A stretch of DNA of 7,453 nt from Cyanobacteria bacterium UBA11372 (GTDB lineage Bacteria > Cyanobacteriota > Cyanobacteriia > Cyanobacteriales > Aerosakkonemataceae): contig DNGG01000109.1 of NCBI GenBank assembly GCA_003486675.1, positions 1-7,453 on the forward strand. The letters are read 5' to 3'. Positions 1-6,071 of this stretch are shown piece after piece; position 1 is the first letter of the stretch, and every line of letters starts with the position of its first letter. The notes beneath the pieces are model-generated. The model did no database searches. It was not told where the DNA came from and was given only the letters and a program-made list of their open reading frames with translations. Position numbers and translations under genes: made by a program.

Positions 1-605
1 ATCAAACTAACTCCACCCACCAAACATAAATTCGACTCTCTATGCTGCAAACTGCGGCAAGCAAAATGTAACGCCACCAAAGAAGAAGAACAAGCAGTTT
101 CTACTACTACACTTGGCCCCCGTAAATTCAAAATATACGATAATCGATTGGCAGCAATACTAAGAGTATTACCAGTGCCATCGTAAGCATTTACCTGCGC
201 TAAATCCTGAGCCAGCAATCGACAATAATCATAATTACCAATGCCCATAAAAACCCCCGTCTGACTGCCACTCAGATTTGACGGTACGATTCCGGCATTT
301 TCTAAAGCTTCCCAAGCTACTTCCAAAACTAACCTTTGTTGCGGATCTGTGCGTTCGACTTCGCGAGGAGAAATCCCAAAAAAGCTGGCATCAAATCCAT
401 CGACTCGATCTAAAAACCCACCCCAACGAGTACTAATTTTCCCCGGTTTTCCTGGCTCCGGATCGTAGAATAGATCGATATCCCATCTCTCTTTTGGCAT
501 CTCGCTAATCGCATCTACACCATTACGTAAAAGCTGCCAAAATGATTCGGTATTTTTAGCTCCAGGAAAGCGACAACCAATGCCAATAATTGCTATAGAT
601 TCCAC
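1..605 (-). CDS. Type I polyketide synthase, N-terminal ketosynthase (partial)
   Basis: This is the first 201 residues of a modular type I PKS; the rest lies beyond the left edge of the window. My translation of the reverse strand starts at a GTG (605-603) preceded by a perfect GGAGG (617-613) at 7 nt spacing. The protein opens with ESIAIIGIGCRFPGA, the canonical start of a PKS beta-ketoacyl synthase. It continues through FFGISPREVERTDPQQR (about 75-91) and EVAWEALENAG (95-105) to the active-site motif ETACSSSL, with the nucleophile at Cys172. No loading domain precedes the KS, so it should receive its acyl chain from an upstream carrier protein, presumably the free ACP encoded at 2509-2207. 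It is the last visible gene of the minus-strand cluster and is separated from the halogenase gene by a nested repeat. The family is certain; the downstream domains (AT, KR and others) and the product are unknown. Confidence 0.95.
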   Translation of the reverse strand, partial: MESIAIIGIGCRFPGAKNTESFWQLLRNGVDAISEMPKERWDIDLFYDPEPGKPGKISTRWGGFLDRVDGFDASFFGISPREVERTDPQQRLVLEVAWEALENAGIVPSNLSGSQTGVFMGIGNYDYCRLLAQDLAQVNAYDGTGNTLSIAANRLSYILNLRGPSVVVETACSSSLVALHFACRSLQHRESNLCLVGGVSL

Positions 606-612
606 GTCAAAA

Positions 613-617
613 CCTCC
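613..617 (-). promoter_or_regulatory. Shine-Dalgarno site fixing the PKS GTG start
   Basis: On the minus strand GGAGG lies 7 nt before the GTG at 605-603. The nearby ATG overlapping this site is in another reading frame, so the GTG is the start that fits both the frame and the ribosome binding site. Confidence 0.8.
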
Positions 618-635
618 ATTAGAGATTGTAAGAAC

Positions 636-774
636 TGTAGTGGCGTGGCAAGGCTAAAAATGTAGGTTGGGTTGAACGATAGTGAAACCCAACAAACCCT
701 TGCTAATGTTGGGTTTCCTGGCGTCAACCCAACCTACTCTTAATGCACCACTTTAGTCTTGCCACGCCACTACA
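636..774. repeat. Nested inverted repeat (MITE-like), one element inside another
   Basis: The outer arms TGTAGTGGCGTGGCAAG (636-652) and its exact complement (758-774) extend to 23 bp with one mismatch. Inside lie the arms GTAGGTTGGGTTGA (662-675) and complement (724-737), followed by the second pair GAAACCCAACA (684-694) and TGTTGGGTTTC (707-717). Both arm types resemble repeats I know to be dispersed in filamentous cyanobacteria, so this looks like one non-coding element inserted into another. It begins 8 nt after the halogenase stop codon and ends 18 nt before the PKS ribosome binding site, so it fills the gap between two genes that should be co-transcribed. The RNA could fold into a very long hairpin. 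No coding capacity and no clear target-site duplication were seen. Confidence 0.85.
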
Positions 775-782
775 TTTAGAAA

Positions 783-2150
783 TTATGGGTTTACAATCGA
801 CTTAGAAAACTGTTCAAATGCCTTAATGTTAGTTTGAATTGCCCGGTCAATCGAAGCGCCTTTTGCCATCACTCGCATTTCGCGATTCGCAGGCCATAAA
901 TAATCAATTGGGTCAAACAGCCGACGCAGATCTGTTAACAGACGTTGATGGTATTTCAAAGTTAAATGGAAACCATCGTGTTCTTGACACAAGCATTTCT
1001 CCAACCACTCCATAGCCTCTGGTGAAGACATATTAAACACAGGCGACTGTAGCAACCTATAAAACGAAAGCATGAAACTTTCATCGCTGCGAAATATGGC
1101 AGGCATTCCCCCAGAAAGGCCATTTAACCCGACACTTTGCGCTCGATATATTGTCAGGTTAGCTAAAAACCTCTCGTAGGCTGTTGGTTTGGCGAAATCC
1201 TTGTACAAGTCTTGAGAAATCAGTTGAGATGTTGTCGTATGAAAAGCTTCATCCAACATATGGAAATGAGAAACGGCGAGAGGAGATGGAATAAATTCTC
1301 CATTTTTTTCTAACTCCTTGTAATACAAGGAATAACGATACTCATAATTCTTGATCAGCATGTTTGCCATAAAGCGCGTCACGTAAAACACACAGGCTAA
1401 GAAAGGCGAAGTGCCGCAGTTCAAAGTAAAGAATTGTAGCAAGGGCTTTGGCGCTAAATGCCCTAACAAACCCGTAGTTTGAGCGGGAATTGATTCGCCT
1501 TTCTCTTCCAAGTCTCTCAAATATTGAGAATAGTGGTGTGCTTGGTTCTTTAACAGCACTTTATTCGTAACAAAACGCAAGGCGGATTCTTGAAATCCTG
1601 ACAAAGGCGAACTTTGCCAATTAAAGGTAAACAATTGCGATTTCTGTCGGCGAAGCGAATCGTTTTTATTGTAGGATTTGCCTTGGATAGAAGCATTAAA
1701 TGCCGCACCTAACAAATCTCTTTTTGTCTTGTAACCAATCGTGTGGAAGGCATGAATGTGGTGGCGTTCCTGTGCCGTTTCTAAATCTAATTCTTGGCAG
1801 AGTGCATCGTAACCGCCAATAGTGCTAAAAACACCAGCCGTTACCTGATTGTAAAGTACGGCATTTGCTTCTGTGGCAGCAGTTTGATTGTATTGAGTCG
1901 CCCAATAAAGATGATTGAGCGCCTTTTTTTGGTCAGGGGAAGCTTGTTCGTAAAGTGGAGTTCCGTAAAGCAATGATAGTTCCGGTTCGCTCCAATAATA
2001 ATCCTTGTTGCTGCTGTAGTTGAAGTTTCTATCTAGTTCTTCTATTTTCTCAGTGAAATCTGATTCTGTGTTGCGTCTATAGTTGATTTCTGAGAGTTTG
2101 ATATGCTTCTTCGCTTCTGACGTACTCGATGCTTGAACTGTGTTTACCAT
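783..2150 (-). CDS. CylC/AurF-like dimetal-carboxylate enzyme, probable fatty-acyl halogenase
   Basis: This 455-residue protein resembles CylC, the non-heme dimetal halogenase that chlorinates an unactivated carbon of an ACP-bound fatty acyl chain in cylindrocyclophane biosynthesis; it is distantly related to the N-oxygenase AurF. Numbered from the chosen ATG, the likely metal ligands are Glu94 (TEANA), Glu128 and His131 (ERHH), and His297, Glu301 and His304 (HMLDEAFH, an HxxxExxH motif). Glu270 is a candidate for the remaining Glu, 27 residues before His297, the same spacing as in AurF. The protein is over 100 residues longer than AurF, much of the extra lying between His131 and Glu270. I chose the ATG at 2150-2148, with AAGGTGA just upstream; the GTG three codons earlier has no ribosome binding site. 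The preceding ACP gene and the FAAL supply the expected substrate. The family is well supported; chlorination, as opposed to another oxidation, is inferred from context. Confidence 0.85.
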   Translation of the reverse strand: MVNTVQASSTSEAKKHIKLSEINYRRNTESDFTEKIEELDRNFNYSSNKDYYWSEPELSLLYGTPLYEQASPDQKKALNHLYWATQYNQTAATEANAVLYNQVTAGVFSTIGGYDALCQELDLETAQERHHIHAFHTIGYKTKRDLLGAAFNASIQGKSYNKNDSLRRQKSQLFTFNWQSSPLSGFQESALRFVTNKVLLKNQAHHYSQYLRDLEEKGESIPAQTTGLLGHLAPKPLLQFFTLNCGTSPFLACVFYVTRFMANMLIKNYEYRYSLYYKELEKNGEFIPSPLAVSHFHMLDEAFHTTTSQLISQDLYKDFAKPTAYERFLANLTIYRAQSVGLNGLSGGMPAIFRSDESFMLSFYRLLQSPVFNMSSPEAMEWLEKCLCQEHDGFHLTLKYHQRLLTDLRRLFDPIDYLWPANREMRVMAKGASIDRAIQTNIKAFEQFSKSIVNP

Positions 2151-2164
2151 GACATTCACCTTAA

Positions 2165-2199
2165 CAGTTGATAGTTGACAGTTGACAGTTGACAGTTAC
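2165..2199. repeat. Heptameric short tandem repeat (STRR-type)
   Basis: Five heptads in register read, on the plus strand, CAGTTGA, TAGTTGA, CAGTTGA, CAGTTGA and CAGTTAC. Heptameric short tandem repeats of this kind are typical of filamentous cyanobacteria. The array fills most of the 56 nt between the ACP stop codon and the halogenase ATG and ends just upstream of the halogenase ribosome binding site. A change in copy number would shift the ACP-halogenase spacing by 7 nt per unit. Confidence 0.85.
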
Positions 2200-2206
2200 C
2201 CTTGAA

Positions 2207-2509
2207 TTATTCAGCTAAATGCTGAGCCAAAGCTTGAATAGTCGGGTAATCGTAAAGTAAGGTGGGATCGATTTTTCTGCCCATCCAATCCTCTAAATCG
2301 CCTGTCATCCCGACTGCTGCTGAAGAATCTAAACCGTATTGGTCGAAAGGAATTTCAGTATCAATTTCATCCGGTTGAATTTCCAGGAGTTGAGCCAAAT
2401 AGGAAACTATCCACGCTTGAATTGCTGCTGCTGTTAGCGGGTATTTCGGAGTATCGTAGTTAGCACCCGCAACGGCGGATATTGTGAGTTTAGGGTTTTT
2501 GGTTTCCAT
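2207..2509 (-). CDS. Free-standing acyl carrier protein
   Basis: This 100-residue protein is a discrete phosphopantetheine carrier. After a polar leader of about 25 residues, the four-helix carrier domain spans roughly 27-98. The 4'-phosphopantetheine attachment site is Ser62 in YGLDSSAAVGM, followed by the usual LLYDYPTIQALAQHL helix. It is the expected partner of the FAAL encoded at 5387-3558: the adenylated fatty acid would be transferred to this arm, presented to the CylC-like enzyme encoded next, and passed to the PKS, as CylB does in the cylindrocyclophane pathway. The ATG (2509-2507) has only a poor ribosome binding site. A good promoter sits about 80 nt upstream (2591-2619), so this gene may head its own transcript. 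The carrier identity is certain; the partner assignments are inferred from gene order. Confidence 0.93.
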   Translation of the reverse strand: METKNPKLTISAVAGANYDTPKYPLTAAAIQAWIVSYLAQLLEIQPDEIDTEIPFDQYGLDSSAAVGMTGDLEDWMGRKIDPTLLYDYPTIQALAQHLAE

Positions 2510-2531
2510 TGTTTAAAGGTTTAGAGTTTTA

Positions 2532-2539
2532 GCGATCGC
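2532..2539. repeat. HIP1 octamer GCGATCGC in the ACP leader
   Basis: This is a copy of the highly iterated palindrome of cyanobacterial genomes. It lies inside a larger imperfect palindrome (TTTTAG ... CTAAAA) in the presumed untranslated leader of the ACP gene, so it may also fold in the mRNA. Confidence 0.8.
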
Positions 2540-2590
2540 TCTAAAATGCATCTCATCCCCAGCATTATCCAGAGGCTCGCTTTTTGATAA

Positions 2591-2619
2591 ATTTTATAAG
2601 ATGCCAGATGGGGTGGCAA
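2591..2619 (-). promoter_or_regulatory. Sigma70-like promoter for ACP-halogenase-PKS
   Basis: Reading the minus strand, a -35 box TTGCCA (2619-2614, 5 of 6 matches) is followed after exactly 17 nt by a -10 box TAAAAT (2596-2591, 5 of 6 matches). Transcription would start near 2584 and give a leader of about 75 nt before the ACP ATG. The promoter lies in the 164-nt gap after the regulator stop codon, so it would let ACP, halogenase and PKS be transcribed separately from FAAL and regulator. It is predicted from sequence only. Confidence 0.55.
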
Positions 2620-2673
2620 TGAATAATCTCTCGATCTGACTAACAAATTTTTCGATTTTGAATCGCTAATCAA

Positions 2674-3453
2674 TTAACTGCGATGGGCGGTTCTCCAAGC
2701 TTGGGGAGTTGTCCCGTGAACTTGGCGAAATTGGCGGAAGAAATGAACTTGATGCTGATAGCCAACCTTAGCCGCAATCTGCCCTACTACCTGGTCAGTT
2801 TCTAGCAGTAAACAACGTGCTGCTGCCATTCGACGCTGAATAATCCAGCGTTGCACTGTTTGTCCTGTTTGGCGTCGCATCAGGTTGGTTAAATAAGCAG
2901 GAGAATAACCAACTGCTTGGGCAACATCCTCTAAAGCAATTTGTCGGTGATAATTAGCCTCAATAAAGTGGAAAACTTGCCACAAATGGGGGTTTGATGA
3001 CAAAATTGGTTCCGGATTAGTCCAGGATGTTACAGTGGGTTCTCGGACTGAATTGGACTGTTTATCGTACCACTGGGTGAGGAGGCGTTGTTTTTCTAAT
3101 TGGGTAGCGATCGCTTTCAATAATTCCTCTAACGTGCAAGGCTTGGTAATATAATCATTCGCTCCCAATTCCATCGCTTTGCGGTATTCAGTTCTCTCGG
3201 ACTGAGCAGTGACAAAAATGAACGGGATAATTGCCGTAACCGGGTTCTGCCTTAACTTAATCAGAACGTTGTAACCGTCGAGTTTCGGCAGTGCAATCTC
3301 GCTAATTATCAAATCGGGCAACTCTTGCTGCGCTAACTCGATAGCAACTCTACCGTTTGCAGCACCGATAGTATGAAATCCTTCAGCTTTAATACCTTCT
3401 AGAAACAAATTGCGAGTATCTGCTTGAGCTTCAATCGCTAAAATTTTTTTCAC
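2674..3453 (-). CDS. Receiver-AraC family regulator with degenerate phospho-acceptor
   Basis: This is a 259-residue transcription factor with an N-terminal CheY-like receiver (about 1-120) and a C-terminal AraC/XylS double helix-turn-helix (about 156-254: IALEDVAQAVGYSPAYLTNLM, then VVGQIAAKVGYQHQVHFFRQF). The usual phospho-acceptor Asp, in a typical PDLIISDIxxPxMDG motif, is Glu52 (PDLIISEIALPKLDG). The N-terminal acidic pair is reduced to Glu8-Ala9. The switch Thr82 (FVTAQ) and Lys104 (ITKP) are kept. Glu at the acceptor position often mimics phosphorylation, so it may act without a kinase; none is encoded nearby. I chose the GTG at 3453-3451 because AGAGG lies 7 nt upstream and the protein then starts at KKILAIE; a TTG eight codons earlier is the alternative. 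It sits between FAAL and ACP and is probably the pathway-specific regulator, which is inference. Confidence 0.92.
   Translation of the reverse strand: MKKILAIEAQADTRNLFLEGIKAEGFHTIGAANGRVAIELAQQELPDLIISEIALPKLDGYNVLIKLRQNPVTAIIPFIFVTAQSERTEYRKAMELGANDYITKPCTLEELLKAIATQLEKQRLLTQWYDKQSNSVREPTVTSWTNPEPILSSNPHLWQVFHFIEANYHRQIALEDVAQAVGYSPAYLTNLMRRQTGQTVQRWIIQRRMAAARCLLLETDQVVGQIAAKVGYQHQVHFFRQFRQVHGTTPQAWRTAHRS
3107..3114. repeat. HIP1 octamer GCGATCGC
   Basis: A HIP1 palindrome inside the regulator gene. It supports a cyanobacterial origin. Confidence 0.75.
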
Positions 3454-3484
3454 TGTTTCGCCTCTAACTATTCCCAACTTGTAG

Positions 3485-3534
3485 GGTGCGTTAGTGAAAC
3501 GTAACGCACCAACACCCGATGAATGGTGCGTTAC
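3485..3534. repeat. Three-arm GGTGCGTTA inverted repeat between FAAL and regulator
   Basis: GGTGCGTTA (3485-3493), the opposite-sense GTAACGCACC (3501-3510) and GGTGCGTTAC (3525-3534) lie in the 104-nt gap between the FAAL stop codon and the regulator start. The middle arm can pair with either neighbour: a 10-bp stem with a 14-nt loop on one side, or a 9-bp stem with an 8-nt loop on the other. The folds are mutually exclusive. The arm resembles a common dispersed cyanobacterial repeat. No uridine run follows on the minus-strand RNA, so it is not a standard terminator. Confidence 0.8.
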
Positions 3535-3557
3535 TTTGACAGGTATGATGGCTATAC

Positions 3558-5387
3558 CTACTTGCCAATCGATAGTTTATGCAACAAAGAATTAACCTCA
3601 GATTCTAGATTCCGAAACTTAGTTTTACCTTGAGGATTTTCGCTCCAATCCTCGACCACATTTAAACTACCCATGAGAAATCCAGCCCGACAAGCATGGC
3701 GCTGAATCTTGCCGCTAGAAGTCTTAGGAATGCTCCCAGTTTTAACCAGTACCGCTGCATAAACCTGTAAAGCATGTTCCGCCGCTACCGCTTGACGAAT
3801 CGTGCCAACTATTTCATTGACATTCAATTTCCGCAGATAAGTTCGCTCGACTTCTTGCACAATCACCAATCGTTCTTCGCCCTTTATTTCCAGCGCAAAT
3901 GCAGCGCCAAAACCAGGGCGCAATGCTGGATGACTTTTCTCGACTGTTAATTCAATATCCTGGGGATAGTGGTTTTGTCCCCGGATAATAATGACATCTT
4001 TAATTCGTCCGGTAACGAACAACTCGCCATCTTGCAAAAATCCCAAGTCGCCAGTTCGCATAAATGGCCCTTCACCTGTGTCTGCGAGGAAGGCATTAAA
4101 AGTCTGTTCTGTTTCTTCAGGTTGATTCCAATAACCCTGCGCTACACTTGGACTCGATACCCAAATTTCTCCTACTTTCTCAGGCGGACAAGCGGTTAAA
4201 GTTTCGGGGTCAACAATCAGAATTTTCTGGTCTAAAAAAGTTTGACCGCAACCTACAATCCCCCGCGTAGATTCCTGGTATTGAAATATTTTTTTCACTT
4301 GGTTGCATTCAAGTGATTCACCATCTATGTGACTAATAATCGGTGCAACTTTTCTCTGACTTCCAGAAACCATCAAAGTTGTTTCAGCCATGCCGTAGCA
4401 GGGGTGAAATGCTTCTTTTTGAAAGCCACAATCGGCAAAAGTACGAGCAAACATTTCCAGGGTTTCCGCACGGATTGGTTCGGCACCTGTAAAAGCTACT
4501 TCCCAGCTACTCAGGTCAAGACTAGCTCTTTGTTCTGGGGTAATTTTATTAATACAAAGGTCGTAAGCAAAATTAGGGCCGCCGCTGGTGGTAACTTTGT
4601 AGCGAGAAATCGCTTCTAACCAACGAAAAGGCTTTTGCATAAACGCCAATGCAGGCATCAAAATCATCGGCGCACCGACATAAAGCGGTTCTAAAATGCC
4701 ACCAATTAATCCCATATCGTGGTAAGGTGGCAACCAACTAACTCCTTGACTTTTGGATGTGTCGGCAAAACTTTGATGGATAATCGCGCAATTGTGCCAA
4801 AGGTTGCGGTGACTCACCATTACACCTTTCGGCGTACCCGTAGAACCCGATGTGTATTGAAGAAAAGCTAGGGTATTTTCGTCCAAGTTTGATTCTTGCC
4901 ATAATTCTGCCAGATTGGTGGGAATGTTATCTGTTGTTAACAAACCCAACTTGGTTAATTCAGATTCTTGCAGGCGCTGTTTGATCGTCTCCGATAGGGA
5001 AGTTGTGGTGAGTGCTAAAGTTGCTCCCGAAGATGTTGCGATCGCTTGCAACCTAGACATATTTTGATTCGGTCGCGGTGGATAAGCAGGCACAGCTATA
5101 ACCTTGGCGTACAAGCAACCAAAAAACGCTGCCATAAACTCCAATCCCGGCGGGTAAAGCAGCATCGCCCGACAACCGGGCGCATATACGCTTTGAAGCT
5201 GATATGCGATCGCTCGTGCAATTCGATCCAATTCTTGATAAGTCACCGTCCCCGCTTCTATTTCCCCATCCTGCAAAAATGTATAAGCCGTTTTATCCGG
5301 CTGATTTTGCGCTCTGTACCTCAGCAAGCTGACCAAATTCGCAACTTCATCCCCAATATCCGTCGCATTATTCAAATACGCAATCAT
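3558..5387 (-). CDS. Fatty acyl-AMP ligase (FAAL)
   Basis: This 609-residue ANL-superfamily enzyme activates a free fatty acid with ATP to acyl-AMP and hands it to a carrier protein, here most likely the ACP encoded at 2509-2207. Motifs, numbered from the chosen start, are the P-loop YTSGSTGTPKG (178-188), LPPYHDMGLIGG (219-230, typical of FAALs), YGMAETT (331-337), GEIWVSSPSVAQGYW (406-420), RTGDLG (444-449), GRIKDVIIIRG (460-470) and the C-terminal SSGKIQR with the catalytic Lys560. The length and the GCGQTFLDQKILIVDPET segment fit FAALs better than acyl-CoA ligases. I chose the ATG at 5387-5385 because GGAGG (5397-5393) lies 5 nt upstream; TTG and GTG codons further upstream are weaker. 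It is the first gene of the minus-strand cluster and equivalent in place to cylA of cylindrocyclophane biosynthesis. Chain length cannot be read from sequence. Confidence 0.95.
   Translation of the reverse strand: MIAYLNNATDIGDEVANLVSLLRYRAQNQPDKTAYTFLQDGEIEAGTVTYQELDRIARAIAYQLQSVYAPGCRAMLLYPPGLEFMAAFFGCLYAKVIAVPAYPPRPNQNMSRLQAIATSSGATLALTTTSLSETIKQRLQESELTKLGLLTTDNIPTNLAELWQESNLDENTLAFLQYTSGSTGTPKGVMVSHRNLWHNCAIIHQSFADTSKSQGVSWLPPYHDMGLIGGILEPLYVGAPMILMPALAFMQKPFRWLEAISRYKVTTSGGPNFAYDLCINKITPEQRASLDLSSWEVAFTGAEPIRAETLEMFARTFADCGFQKEAFHPCYGMAETTLMVSGSQRKVAPIISHIDGESLECNQVKKIFQYQESTRGIVGCGQTFLDQKILIVDPETLTACPPEKVGEIWVSSPSVAQGYWNQPEETEQTFNAFLADTGEGPFMRTGDLGFLQDGELFVTGRIKDVIIIRGQNHYPQDIELTVEKSHPALRPGFGAAFALEIKGEERLVIVQEVERTYLRKLNVNEIVGTIRQAVAAEHALQVYAAVLVKTGSIPKTSSGKIQRHACRAGFLMGSLNVVEDWSENPQGKTKFRNLESEVNSLLHKLSIGK
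5038..5045. repeat. HIP1 octamer GCGATCGC
   Basis: A HIP1 palindrome inside the FAAL gene. Confidence 0.75.
5206..5213. repeat. HIP1 octamer GCGATCGC
   Basis: A second HIP1 palindrome inside the FAAL gene, 168 nt from the other. Confidence 0.75.
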
Positions 5388-5490
5388 TTCATCCTCCACG
5401 CTTAGTAATTCCAAATCCCTACATAACCGGATTTAACTTGGCACTTTTTGCCTGAACTACTTGGATAATCCTTTGAAAAACTGTATTCTA

Positions 5491-5508
5491 TTAAACAAGA
5501 TCCTTCAT
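5491..5508 (-). other. Five-codon mini-ORF with strong ribosome binding site upstream of FAAL
   Basis: On the minus strand GGAGG (5518-5514) is followed after 5 nt by ATG and the frame M-K-D-L-V-stop, about 100 nt before the FAAL start. The spacing and motif copy those of the FAAL start itself. It could be a leader peptide affecting FAAL expression or chance; there is no amino-acid run typical of an attenuator. Confidence 0.25.
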
Positions 5509-5594
5509 ATTGACCTCCATTTAGCTGATGTTACGCTTGCCATGCAAATATTTACGCGCTGTCCAAACAGCCCGTAATAGAAAGTCTTAACATT

Positions 5595-5627
5595 CTCGGC
5601 TTTAAGCGGTTTGCAAGCACCGCCGAG
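5595..5627. other. Bulged stem-loop in the divergent region
   Basis: CTCG (5595-5598) pairs with CGAG (5624-5627) and GCGGT (5606-5610) with ACCGC (5619-5623), leaving an asymmetric GCTTTAA bulge and an 8-nt loop. It is the most GC-rich spot in an AT-rich stretch. On the plus strand it is followed by AGGAGAATTTTTATT, whose T-run is short and displaced, so a terminator is possible but weak. Confidence 0.4.
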
Positions 5628-5966
5628 CGAGGAGAATTTTTATTCCCTCTTTATCCGAATGCGAAAGATTTTCCAAACATATATTTATTCCAATTTGCTA
5701 ACGAGGAAGCTAACACACCTTTAATCAAACTGTCTAGGTTTATGCAACATAAATGGGCGGGGATCGCCACTAATCAGTCTAAAGATATAGGAATTTTAAA
5801 TATATCTGTGTTGCTCGATACATGAAAAATATAAAAAGGAATTGAACTATTAAATAGCAACGTACATCTGCCATTAGGTATATTTTTTATTCCAAAACTG
5901 AGATTTTCGGATGTTTGATAATTTAAAGCTAGAAATTAGCTAAGACTACTTGATGAAATTAAATTG

Positions 5967-5985
5967 TCATCCTAGTATAGGATGA
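5967..5985. promoter_or_regulatory. Perfect 19-bp palindrome, candidate operator
   Basis: TCATCCTA, a 3-nt centre GTA, then TAGGATGA form perfect 8-bp arms, the geometry of a dimeric repressor operator such as those of TetR-like proteins. It lies about 210 nt before the chosen devC start. The minus strand reads TATACT across the centre, a possible -10 box, but no good -35 was found. The cognate regulator is unknown. Confidence 0.5.
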
Positions 5986-6005
5986 ATGAACAAGCCATAA
6001 ATCAG

Positions 6006-6043
6006 CAGTTGTTCGGCAAACAAGATTGCTTTTGCCGCAACTG
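6006..6043. promoter_or_regulatory. Strong stem-loop upstream of devC
   Basis: CAGTTG (6006-6011) and CGGCAAA (6014-6020), separated by a TT bulge, pair with TTTGCCG (6031-6037) and CAACTG (6038-6043) around a 10-nt loop, giving 13 base pairs. No T-run follows on the plus strand, so it is not an obvious terminator. It may be an operator or the folded part of a transcript; it ends 28 nt before the candidate NtcA site. Confidence 0.5.
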
Positions 6044-6071
6044 TAGTATCGGCGTTTTGGGGAATCTTAAC

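Noticed and set aside
1794..1976. Plus-strand open frame antisense to the halogenase gene
   Set aside because: It lies wholly inside a well-supported gene on the other strand and has no family features.
2151..2159. GTG start three codons upstream in the halogenase gene
   Set aside because: The GTG itself is part of the AAGGTGA ribosome binding sequence that serves the ATG at 2150.
2653..2665. Small hairpin CGATT-TTG-AATCG after the regulator gene as a terminator
   Set aside because: The stem is only 5 bp and AT-rich, and no uridine run follows on the minus strand RNA.
3478..3557. CRISPR-like array from the GGTGCGTTA copies
   Set aside because: There are only three copies, in mixed orientation and with unequal spacing; it is an inverted repeat, not an array.
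3969..5405. Several plus-strand open frames antisense to the FAAL gene
   Set aside because: They are shadows of the FAAL coding sequence, with low-complexity, basic translations and no motifs.
5528..5590. Plus-strand 20-codon frame starting ATGTTACGCTTG
   Set aside because: It has no ribosome binding site, no similarity that I recognise, and is too short to support.
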